Shown here in pieces: positions 1-7,501 of a stretch of 39,468 nucleotides of DNA. Source of the DNA: Acidovorax sp. CF316 (GTDB taxonomy: Bacteria > Pseudomonadota > Gammaproteobacteria > Burkholderiales > Burkholderiaceae_C); the NCBI RefSeq assembly GCF_000276605.1, contig NZ_AKJX01000121.1, forward strand, positions 1-39,468, written 5' to 3'. Each line of letters begins with the position of its first letter. Position 1 is the first letter of the stretch. A program made the position numbers and the translations under genes. The notes under the pieces are model-generated. The model worked only from the letters and a program-made list of their open reading frames with translations, ran no database searches and had not been told where the DNA came from.

Positions 1-72
1 GGGGGCGTCCCCCTCCCGACTCGCGCAGCGAGTCGAGAGAGGGGTGAAGGCGCGAAGCGACTCAGGGGGTGC
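1..72. repeat. Dispersed intergenic repeat, hairpin-forming, 3' of spoVR
   Basis: This stretch lies directly downstream of the spoVR stop. It contains an inverted repeat (GACTCGC, loop GCA, GCGAGTC, positions 19-35) followed by the core CGCGAAGCGACTCAGGGGG at 51-69. Nearly the same core occurs at 22589-22606, also just 3' of a minus-strand stop codon. I associate this motif with Comamonadaceae intergenic repeats that follow genes. A role in termination or mRNA 3'-end stability is inference. The window edge may cut the element. Confidence 0.55.
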
Positions 73-78
73 TTCCAT

Positions 79-1713
79 CTATTCCGTGGGTGCAGGCACC
101 GAGTGCAGCAGCATCGGGTGGTTGCCGTAGGCGTCCACGCTCTCGATCTGCACGCCGAAGCCCCACAGGCGCGCCACGTGCCGCAGCACCTCCTGCGTGT
201 CCTCGCCCAGCGGGCGCCCCTGGTACTGGGTGTGGCGCAGGGTCAGGCTGCGGTCGCCGCGCAGGTTCACGTTCCACACCTGGATGTTGGGTTCGCGCGT
301 GCCCAGGTCGTACTGCTGCGACAGCATCTGGCGCAGGTTGCGGTAGCCGTTCTCGTCGTGGATCTCGCTGACCACCAGCTCGTTCACGCGGGCGTCGTCG
401 TGCAGGGCGAACAGCCGCATCTCGCGCATCAGGTGCGGGCTCAGGTACTGGCCGACGAAGCTCTCGTCCTTGAAGTTGCGCATGGCATGGTCGAGCGTGG
501 GCAGCCAGGGGGCCCCCGCGATGTCGGGGAACCAGCGCTTGTCTTCGGGCGTGGGGTTCTGGCAGATGCGCTGGATGTCGCGGTACATGGCAAAACCCAG
601 CGCGTAGGGGTTGATGCCGCTGTAGGCGCGGTGCCCCACGGGGGGCTGGAAGATCACGTTGGTGTGCGAGCCCAGCCACTCGACCATCACCCCGTCGCTC
701 AGGTAGCCCTCGTCGTAGAGCGTGCTCAGCAGCGTGTAGTGCCAGAAGGTGGCCCAGCCCTCGTTCATGACCTGGCTCTGGCGCTGGGGGTAGAAGTACT
801 GCGCGATCTTGCGCACGATGCGCACGATCTCGCGCTGCCAGGGCTCCAGCAGCGGCGCGTTCTTCTCGATGAAGTACAGGATGTTCTCCTGCGGCTCCTT
901 CGGAAAGCGGTTGCTCTCCTGCGCCGCACCGTCCTTGCCGGGGCGCGTGGGCAGGGTGCGCCACAGCTCGTTGACCTGCTGCTGGGCATAGGACTCGCGC
1001 TGTTCGCGCTCCTGGCGCTCGCGCGCCAGGTTCTTCTTGGACGGGCGGCGGTAGCGGTCCACGCCGAAGTTGGCCAGCGCGTGGCAGGAGTCCATGAGCC
1101 GCTCCACCTCGTCGAAGCCGTAGCGCTCCTCGCACTGGGCCACGTAGTCCTTGGCATACACCAGGTAGTCGATGATGGAGGAGGCATCCGTCCACATGCG
1201 GAACAGGTAGTTGCCCTTGAAGAAGCTGTTGTGCCCGTAGGCGGCATGGGCGATCACCAGCGCCTGCATGGCGGTGGTGTTCTCCTCCATCAGGTAGCTG
1301 ATGCAGGGGTTGGAGTTGATGACGATCTCGTAGGCCAGGCCCATGTGGCCGCGCCGGTAGCGCCGCTCCGTGGCCAGGAACTCCTTGCCGTAGCTCCAGT
1401 GGCGGTAGTTCACCGGCATGCCCACGCTGGAATAGGCGTCCATCATCTGCTCGGCGGTGATGACCTCGAGCTGGTTGGGGTAGGTATCGAGGCCGAAGCG
1501 CTCGGCGGTGGCGGCGATGGCCGCGTGGTAGCGATCGATCAGCTCGAAGGTCCAGTCGCTGGGATCGGGCAGCGGCTGCGCGGGCCGTGCCCCGGCAGGC
1601 AGGGGCTGCTCGGGCACGGTGCGGTGGCGGCGCTCGCCGACGACGGCGGTCTTCCACGGGTTGTCGCGCATGCGGCGCTCCAGTACCGGGTATTGGGCCA
1701 TGGAGTGGTTCAT
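79..1713 (-). CDS. SpoVR family protein
   Basis: This 544-residue protein belongs to the SpoVR/YcgB family, named for a Bacillus cortex-formation gene but widespread in non-sporulating proteobacteria, where its biochemical role is unsettled. The frame is recognisable throughout, with family blocks such as SDWTFELIDRYH near the N-terminus, MNEGWATFWHY in the middle and NIQVWNVNLRGDRSLTLRH near the C-terminus. The ATG at 1711-1713 overlaps the stop of the upstream yeaH gene (ATGA), which implies translational coupling and fixes the start. It is the last gene of the prkA-yeaH-spoVR set, a conserved trio linked in enterobacteria to stationary-phase and nitrogen stress. Length is normal for the family and no disruption is visible. 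Confidence 0.95.
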   Translation of the reverse strand: MNHSMAQYPVLERRMRDNPWKTAVVGERRHRTVPEQPLPAGARPAQPLPDPSDWTFELIDRYHAAIAATAERFGLDTYPNQLEVITAEQMMDAYSSVGMPVNYRHWSYGKEFLATERRYRRGHMGLAYEIVINSNPCISYLMEENTTAMQALVIAHAAYGHNSFFKGNYLFRMWTDASSIIDYLVYAKDYVAQCEERYGFDEVERLMDSCHALANFGVDRYRRPSKKNLARERQEREQRESYAQQQVNELWRTLPTRPGKDGAAQESNRFPKEPQENILYFIEKNAPLLEPWQREIVRIVRKIAQYFYPQRQSQVMNEGWATFWHYTLLSTLYDEGYLSDGVMVEWLGSHTNVIFQPPVGHRAYSGINPYALGFAMYRDIQRICQNPTPEDKRWFPDIAGAPWLPTLDHAMRNFKDESFVGQYLSPHLMREMRLFALHDDARVNELVVSEIHDENGYRNLRQMLSQQYDLGTREPNIQVWNVNLRGDRSLTLRHTQYQGRPLGEDTQEVLRHVARLWGFGVQIESVDAYGNHPMLLHSVPAPTE

Positions 1714-2981
1714 ACCTGCACCCCTTCCTTCTTGAAGAGGTCGCGGAACACGGGGTAGATATCCCCCTGCTCGGACACCTTGCGCATGGCGAAGTGGGGG
1801 AACAGCGGCACCAGCTGGCTGTACTCCTCCCACAGGTTCTGCTCTTCCTGGGCCACCTGCACGTAGGCAAAATAGCGCGCCAGCGGCAGGATGCGGTCCA
1901 CCAGCAGGTTGCGGCAGTTGCCGCTGTCGTTGGTGAAGTTGTCGCCGTCGCTGGCCTGGGCCACGTAGATGTTCCAGTCCCCTGCGGGGTAGCGCGCGCG
2001 GATGATCTGGTCGAGCAGCACCAGCGCGCTGCTGACCACCGTGCCCCCGCTCTCGGTGGAGTGGAAGAACTGCTCCTCGTTGACCTCGGCGGCCTGGGTG
2101 TGGTGGCGGATGAAGACGATGTCGATCTTCTCGTAGTGCCGCGTGAGGAACAGGTACAGCAGGATGAAGAAGCGCTTGGCCAGGTCCTTGCGCGCCTGGT
2201 CCATGGAGCCCGAGACGTCCATCAGGCAGAACATCACCGCCTGGCTGTTGGGCACGGGCACCTGCACCCGGGCCCGAAAGCGCAGGTCGATGGGGTCCAG
2301 GTAGGGGATGCGGCCGGTGCGCGCCTTGAGCTCGTCGATGCGCAGCCGCAGCGCACCTGCCTCGTCGCCGCTGCCGCCGCCGGCACCCACCAGGGCCTCG
2401 AGCTGCAGCTGCAGCGCCGCCAGCTCGCGGTGCGCCGACTGGCCCAGGGCGATGCGCCGGCCCAGCGCCCCGCGCATGGTGCGCAGCACCGCCAGGTTGT
2501 TGGGAATGCCGTTCTGGCTGTAGCCGGCGCGGCGCGGCTTGTACTTGGGGGTCTCGCCGATGTGCGTGCGCAGCAGGTTGGGCAGTGCCAGGTCCTCGAA
2601 GAAGAGCTGCATGAACTCTTCCTTGGTCAGGGTGAAGGTGAAATCGTCCTCCCCTTCCCCGCTGTCGCTGGCCTGCGAACCGCCCCCGCCGCCCCCGCCG
2701 CCCTGGGGCCGCTGGATGCGGTCGCCGCGCACATGCTCGGCGTTGCCCGGGTGCACCCGGTCGTGGATGCCGCCCCGGCCATGGTGGAACGCGGGCTCGC
2801 CGATGTCCTTCTTCGGAATGGTGATGTTCTCGGCCTGCTCGATGTTGCGGATGTCGCGCTGCGACACAGCCCGGCGCACGCCCTCTGCGATCTGCTCCTT
2901 GAAGCGGCGCACGAAGCGTTCGCGGTTGCCCACCGATTTGTTCTTGCCGGCGAGCCTGCGGTCGATGATTTGCAATGCCAT
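1710..2981 (-). CDS. yeaH: YeaH/YhbH family VWA-domain protein (DUF444)
   Basis: This 423-residue protein is of the YeaH/YhbH (DUF444) family. The N-terminus (MALQIIDRRLAGKNKSVGNR) is typical of the family. A glycine-rich linker lies near residues 94-101. A von Willebrand A-like domain begins around residue 248 with the metal-binding motif DVSGS at about 255-259. The family accompanies the PrkA kinase and SpoVR; its partner role in stress signalling is known only genetically. The gene lies 79 bp downstream of prkA on the same strand and overlaps spoVR by 4 bp, so the three probably form one operon. The poly-glycine linker is longer than I expect but stays in frame. Confidence 0.93.
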   Translation of the reverse strand: MALQIIDRRLAGKNKSVGNRERFVRRFKEQIAEGVRRAVSQRDIRNIEQAENITIPKKDIGEPAFHHGRGGIHDRVHPGNAEHVRGDRIQRPQGGGGGGGGSQASDSGEGEDDFTFTLTKEEFMQLFFEDLALPNLLRTHIGETPKYKPRRAGYSQNGIPNNLAVLRTMRGALGRRIALGQSAHRELAALQLQLEALVGAGGGSGDEAGALRLRIDELKARTGRIPYLDPIDLRFRARVQVPVPNSQAVMFCLMDVSGSMDQARKDLAKRFFILLYLFLTRHYEKIDIVFIRHHTQAAEVNEEQFFHSTESGGTVVSSALVLLDQIIRARYPAGDWNIYVAQASDGDNFTNDSGNCRNLLVDRILPLARYFAYVQVAQEEQNLWEEYSQLVPLFPHFAMRKVSEQGDIYPVFRDLFKKEGVQV

Positions 2982-3060
2982 CCCTTGCCCCCATCATGGG
3001 CCAGCGCCCCGGTGGGATGCACTGGCAAAACCTTCAAGCGCTTGTCTGTCTGCGGTGGCG

Positions 3061-4983
3061 CTAGCTGCTCTTGCGCACGCGCAGGTACCATTCGCACAGC
3101 AGCCGCACCTGCTTGGGCGTGTAGCCCTTTTCCACCATGCGGGTGACGAAGTCCTCGTGCTTGCGCGCCTCCTCGGCGCTGCCCTTGGCGTTGAAGCTGA
3201 TGACCGGCAGCAGCTCTTCGGTGTTGGAGAACATCTTCTTCTCGATCACCAGGCGCAGCTTCTCGTAGCTGGTCCAGCTCGGGTTGTTGCCCTGGTTGTT
3301 GGCGCGCGCGCGCAGCACGAAGTTGACGATCTCGTTGCGGAAGTCCTTGGGGTTGGCAATGCCTGCGGGCTTCTCGATCTTCTCGAGCTCGGCGTTGAGC
3401 GCGCCGCGGTCGAACACCTCGCCGGTGTCGGTGTCGCGGTACTCGTTGTCCTGGATCCAGTAGTCGGCGTAGGTGACGTAGCGGTCGAAGATGTTCTGGC
3501 CGTACTCGCTGTAGCTCTCCAGGTAGGCCGTCTGGATCTCCTTGCCGATGAATTCGGCATAGCGCGGCGAGAGGAACTCCTTGATGTAGCTGGTGTACTT
3601 GGTCTCCAGCTCCGCGGCGAACTGCTCGCGCTCGATCTGCTGCTCCAGCACATACATCAGGTGCACCGGGTTGGCGGCGACCTCGGCGCTGTCGAAGTTG
3701 AACACCTTGGACAGGATCTTGAACGCAAAGCGCGTGGAGATGCCGGTCATGCCCTCGTCCACGCCGCCGTAGTCGCGGTACTCCTGGTAGCTCTTGGCGC
3801 GCGGGTCGGTGTCCTTGAGGCTCTCGCCGTCGTAGACCTGCATCTTGCTGAAGATGCTGGAGTTCTCAGGCTCCTTCAGGCGCGTCAGGATGGCGAACTG
3901 CGACATCATCTTGAGCGTGCCCGGCGCGCACACGGCGTTGCCCAGCGAGGACTCGCGGATCAACTTGTCGTAGATGCGGATCTCCTCGCTCACGCGCAGG
4001 CAGTACGGCACCTTGACGATGTAGATGCGGTCCAGGAAGGCTTCGTTGTTCTTGTTGTTGCGAAAGGCCTTCCACTCGCTCTCGTTGCTGTGGGCCAGCA
4101 CCACGCCATCGAACGGGATGGCACCGAAGCCTTCCGTGCCCTTGTAGTTGCCCTCCTGCGTGGCGGTGAGCAGCGGGTGCAGCACCTTGATGGGCGCCTT
4201 GAACATTTCCACGAATTCGAGCAGCCCCTGGTTGGCCAGGCACAGGCCACCGCTGTAGCTGTAGGCGTCGGTGTCGTCCTGGGCAAAGGTTTCGAGCTTG
4301 CGGATATCGACCTTGCCCACCAGGCTGGAGATGTCCTGGTTGTTCTCGTCGCCGGGCTCGGTCTTGGCAACGCCCACCTGCTTCAAGATGCTGGGGTAGC
4401 GCTTGACCACGCGGAACTGGCGGATGTCGCCACCAAACTCCTCGAGCCGCTTGACCGCCCAGGGCGAGAGCACGCGCTGCAGGTAGCGCCGGGGAACGCC
4501 GAACTGCTCTTCGAGCACCGCACCGTCCTCCACCGCGTCGAACAGGCCCAGCGGCGACTCGTTCACGGGCGAGCCCTTGAGCACGTAGAACGGCACCTTC
4601 TGCATCAGGTATTTCAGCCGCTCGGCGATCGAGCTCTTGCCACCGCCCACGGGTCCCAGCAGGTAGAGGATCTGCTTGCGCTCCTCCAGCCCCTGCGCGG
4701 CATGGCGGAAGAAGCTCACCACCTGCTCGATCGCATCCTCCATGCCGTAGAACTCGGCGAACGCGGGGTAGCGCTTGATCACCTTGTTGGCGAAGATGCG
4801 CGACAGGCGCGGGTCATTGCGCGTGTCCACCATCTCGGGGTCGCCGATGGCGGCCAGCATGCGCTGGGCGGCCGTGGCATAGACCATGGGATCGCGCTTG
4901 CATTCGGCGAGGTATTCGTCGATCGACATTTCCTCTTCGCGGCTACGGGCGTAACGCGAGGCGAAACTGCTGATGGCATCCAT
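3061..4983 (-). CDS. prkA: PrkA family serine protein kinase / AAA ATPase
   Basis: This 640-residue protein matches the length of E. coli YeaG (about 644). The AAA-type ATPase region carries a Walker A motif GPVGGGKS at residues 110-117, and the C-terminal half is the PrkA kinase-associated region. PrkA family members are reported as Ser/Thr kinases or AAA proteases acting in stationary-phase and stress physiology with YeaH and SpoVR. I chose the ATG at 4981-4983 because it is preceded by a perfect AGGAGGT ribosome-binding site and gives the family length. The open frame runs 65 codons further upstream, but those residues do not resemble the family. First gene of the operon; 355 bp of non-coding DNA precede it. 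Confidence 0.95.
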   Translation of the reverse strand: MDAISSFASRYARSREEEMSIDEYLAECKRDPMVYATAAQRMLAAIGDPEMVDTRNDPRLSRIFANKVIKRYPAFAEFYGMEDAIEQVVSFFRHAAQGLEERKQILYLLGPVGGGKSSIAERLKYLMQKVPFYVLKGSPVNESPLGLFDAVEDGAVLEEQFGVPRRYLQRVLSPWAVKRLEEFGGDIRQFRVVKRYPSILKQVGVAKTEPGDENNQDISSLVGKVDIRKLETFAQDDTDAYSYSGGLCLANQGLLEFVEMFKAPIKVLHPLLTATQEGNYKGTEGFGAIPFDGVVLAHSNESEWKAFRNNKNNEAFLDRIYIVKVPYCLRVSEEIRIYDKLIRESSLGNAVCAPGTLKMMSQFAILTRLKEPENSSIFSKMQVYDGESLKDTDPRAKSYQEYRDYGGVDEGMTGISTRFAFKILSKVFNFDSAEVAANPVHLMYVLEQQIEREQFAAELETKYTSYIKEFLSPRYAEFIGKEIQTAYLESYSEYGQNIFDRYVTYADYWIQDNEYRDTDTGEVFDRGALNAELEKIEKPAGIANPKDFRNEIVNFVLRARANNQGNNPSWTSYEKLRLVIEKKMFSNTEELLPVISFNAKGSAEEARKHEDFVTRMVEKGYTPKQVRLLCEWYLRVRKSS

Positions 4984-5338
4984 ACGACCTCCTGTGGTGG
5001 CCCCCGGCGTGCTCGGTGGTGCCACGGTGTTGCAGTAGTAATCGCTAACGGCTCCGGTCCTTTGTAGCACCACGGCCTGCCTTTGAACAGGGAATTCGTG
5101 TAGGTGTGCAACGCTTTTTTCAGGGCCTGCCCATGCAGGGATAGAGCGTGGCACACTGCACAAGTTCACTCGCATCACGCATTCAGTGAACGTGGAACGT
5201 CAGGGATTTCCTGGGTATATGCATATGCCGCGGCGGGCAGCACGATGCTGCGCCGTGCTGGTGGGGCGGCCATGGGTGGATACCCTGTGCCGGTGATCGG
5301 GCCGTGCAGGGCGCGGGGCCCAGCCTCTTTGCTCCGGC
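4984..5338. other. Intergenic region upstream of prkA with inverted repeat
   Basis: No gene is visible in these 355 bp between the M48 protease gene stop and prkA, both on the minus strand. The region holds a perfect 7-bp inverted repeat GTTCACT (5164-5170) and AGTGAAC (5185-5191), separated by 14 bp, about 180-210 bp upstream of the prkA start. It also holds a 10-bp palindrome ATATGCATAT at 5217-5226. The inverted repeat could bind a regulator of the stress operon. I could not identify a convincing sigma-70 or sigma-54 promoter. Confidence 0.4.
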
Positions 5339-7192
5339 TCAACCCTCGGTCTGGTGCGCGCGCATGATCTGGTGGCGCTGCCAGTAGTGGCCCACGGTGG
5401 CGTTGAAGTCGTCCTTTTCCTTCTTCAGGCCGGCCAGCTTGATCTTGCTGGTCTTGGCGCCCAGGCCCAGGGCATTTTTCTCGGGGTGGGTCACGACCAG
5501 CGCGTTGCCAAAGCTGCTTTCCTTGAATTCCAGCGCCTTCACGGCATCCCAGAACATCGTGGTGCCGTCGGCCGAGGTGCTGATGCCATCGATGCTCACC
5601 GTCACCGTGTCGCTGCCCTTCAAGGCGAACACCACGGGCGGAAAGTACTGCAGCACCAGCGCGCGCTCTTCGTCGGTGGCGGGCTCGTAGCGGTAGGCCA
5701 GGCTGCGCTCGTGGTCGGCGGCAAAGGCCTGCTCGTAGGCGCCCCACATGCGCTGCTCGATGGCATCGGCGGTGAGGATCTGCTGCGCCCAGGTGCTGGC
5801 GGGCTGGCGCACGACGATGGCGCCGTAGGCGCTCTCGGGCAGGTTCACGCCCACGGCGCGCATGCGCTCGGTCATGGCCGGGTGCGAGTCGAACGGGTGC
5901 GGCACGTTGGCCGTCTTCATCTCCGACAGGAAATCGGCCGATGCGGCATAGGGCGGCAGGCCCTGCGCCACGTAGCTCGCAATGCCCAGTGCGGCATCGT
6001 GCCGGCGGTTCTGGCCGAACAGCTCGTGCTCGATCTTCGAGCGGTACTGCGCATAGGCCGCGATCTTCACCAGCGACTGCGCGATGGCGTTGGGCGAGAT
6101 CAGCCGGGCGGCAATGCGGTCGGCCTTGAACTCGCGCTCGCGGCTCTCGCGCGCCAGCGCGACCTCGAAGATCATGCGGTACATGTCCAGCAGCGGCGAG
6201 ACCACGGCCGAGAGGCCGCCCGTGCGCATGGCATGGCGGTAGTGGTCGTACTGGCTGATCTTGGGGCCGAGCAGGGCGCTGCTCTTCGTGTCGCCGCCGC
6301 GCAGGTGGGCCAGTTCGTGGCCCAGGACGGCATCGGCCTCCTGCTGGTCCAGCAGGCGCAGCAAGGGGATGCTCACGAACAGCGTGCGCCCGGTGAGCTG
6401 CCGGTTGCCCACGGTGAGCGGCGCCTCGGTCACGAAGAAATTGGCGTCGATGCCGGCCACGATGTGTTTGGGCGGCTCGGTCTTCAAGCGCTCTGCCATG
6501 TGGCGGATGCGCTTCCACAGGATGGGCGCATCGGCCTCGGCCACGAGTTCGCCGTCCACGCCGTTGTGCAGCTGCACCCGCGTGAAGATGCTCTTGATCG
6601 CCATGAGCACGCCGATGGCCACCGCGATGCCCACGAAAATGATGAGCTTGGGCGAGTACTTCTGGAAGAAGAAGGCCGTGAGCCAGAACGACAGCCACAC
6701 CGCCAGCGCCCCCTGCACCACCAGCGAGGCCGCGCTGGACCAGGTGGTCAGGTGCCAGCCGGTGACGAAGCTGGTGTACTGCATCTTGCGGTCCACGAAG
6801 GCCAGCGCCCCCAGGCCCAGCACCGCCGCCAGCAGCACCACGCCGGCGACCAGGGTCCACAGCGAGGCCTTGCGCACCAGGTTGAACTGCCACAGCTCGC
6901 CGTACCGCTCGCACACCGCCTCGCGGTACTCCTGCACCTCGGCCGCGGGGTTGCTGCACACCCGGGACGGCGGGTTGGCACGGTAGAAGTCCTTGCGGGC
7001 CTGCTTTTCGGCCGCCGGCATACCTTTTTCGGCGTCGATGCGCTGGCCGATGCGGGTGATGAACTGCGTGTCCTCGTCGCGCTGCGCGTAGCCGGTGAAC
7101 AGGTAGGCGGCCAGCGGAATCAGGAACAGCGACAGCAGCGAATAGGCAAAGACCTTGGCCAGGCCCAGGCGCAGGGCGGAGGTGATGTTCAT
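5339..7192 (-). CDS. M48 family membrane zinc metallopeptidase
   Basis: This 617-residue M48-type (HtpX/Ste24-like) protease has a hydrophobic segment at about residues 14-34, a periplasmic-like loop with three cysteines (about 79, 94 and the region between), and three more hydrophobic segments between about 112 and 200. The zinc motif HELAH is at about 292-296, and the third ligand lies in REREFKAD (Glu at about 354). A roughly 190-residue C-terminal region follows the catalytic domain, making the protein about twice the size of HtpX. The substrate is unknown; the family degrades misfolded membrane proteins. It is monocistronic, minus strand, divergent from valS. No good Shine-Dalgarno precedes the ATG, but no better start exists. 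Confidence 0.88.
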   Translation of the reverse strand: MNITSALRLGLAKVFAYSLLSLFLIPLAAYLFTGYAQRDEDTQFITRIGQRIDAEKGMPAAEKQARKDFYRANPPSRVCSNPAAEVQEYREAVCERYGELWQFNLVRKASLWTLVAGVVLLAAVLGLGALAFVDRKMQYTSFVTGWHLTTWSSAASLVVQGALAVWLSFWLTAFFFQKYSPKLIIFVGIAVAIGVLMAIKSIFTRVQLHNGVDGELVAEADAPILWKRIRHMAERLKTEPPKHIVAGIDANFFVTEAPLTVGNRQLTGRTLFVSIPLLRLLDQQEADAVLGHELAHLRGGDTKSSALLGPKISQYDHYRHAMRTGGLSAVVSPLLDMYRMIFEVALARESREREFKADRIAARLISPNAIAQSLVKIAAYAQYRSKIEHELFGQNRRHDAALGIASYVAQGLPPYAASADFLSEMKTANVPHPFDSHPAMTERMRAVGVNLPESAYGAIVVRQPASTWAQQILTADAIEQRMWGAYEQAFAADHERSLAYRYEPATDEERALVLQYFPPVVFALKGSDTVTVSIDGISTSADGTTMFWDAVKALEFKESSFGNALVVTHPEKNALGLGAKTSKIKLAGLKKEKDDFNATVGHYWQRHQIMRAHQTEG

Positions 7193-7292
7193 ACGGGAGC
7201 GGACAGTTGGAATGGTTTTGTGGGATCCGGCGACGCAAAAAAGGGGGCCAGGCACGCCCGCAGCGCGCCACTTCCCCACCCCTTCGCGCCGG

Positions 7293-7321
7293 ATTATCAA
7301 TAAACACCTGCTTTCTGCCAG
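7293..7321 (-). promoter_or_regulatory. Putative sigma-70 promoter of the M48 peptidase gene
   Basis: On the minus strand, CTGGCA (7316-7321, 4/6 match to the -35 consensus) is separated by 17 bp from GATAAT (7293-7298, 5/6 match to the -10). This would start transcription about 95 nt before the ATG at 7192. Confidence 0.45.
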
Positions 7322-7405
7322 TCGCACAAGGTAACAATTGGATAAGTGGCGGCAAGGCCCGGCTGAAAGGCGAACACCCGCCTGTCGGCTGGCTGCGCGG
7401 GCGCC

Positions 7406-7435
7406 TGCCGGACGGACCTGCCGCTGACTTAAAAT
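7406..7435 (+). promoter_or_regulatory. Putative valS promoter, -10 element TAAAAT
   Basis: TAAAAT at 7430-7435 is the only AT-rich hexamer close upstream of valS and would initiate around 7442, some 60 nt before the ATG. The -35 region is poor (TGCCGG about 18 bp upstream), so this is a weak call. Confidence 0.3.
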
Positions 7436-7501
7436 GGCCGGTCCACCCTCTCGAAAGCGGAAGGCGGCCCGACCGGGCAGCCTCCACCACCTGCCCCACC
7501 C

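Noticed and set aside
103..1758. Long plus-strand open frame opposite spoVR
   Set aside because: Composition is Val/Ala/His/Leu/Gln-rich as expected for the complement of a GC-rich gene; the opposite strand encodes a full recognisable SpoVR.
1714..2997. Minus-strand open frame that would extend SpoVR to 972 residues
   Set aside because: The upstream part is an out-of-frame reading of yeaH; family length and the ATGA overlap place the spoVR start at 1713.
2539..5067. 842-residue plus-strand frame opposite prkA
   Set aside because: Shadow of prkA and yeaH; no family resemblance.
4984..5180. Sigma-54 promoter upstream of prkA, as in E. coli yeaG
   Set aside because: GG and GC dinucleotides occur but never with the required 10-bp spacing in a good context.
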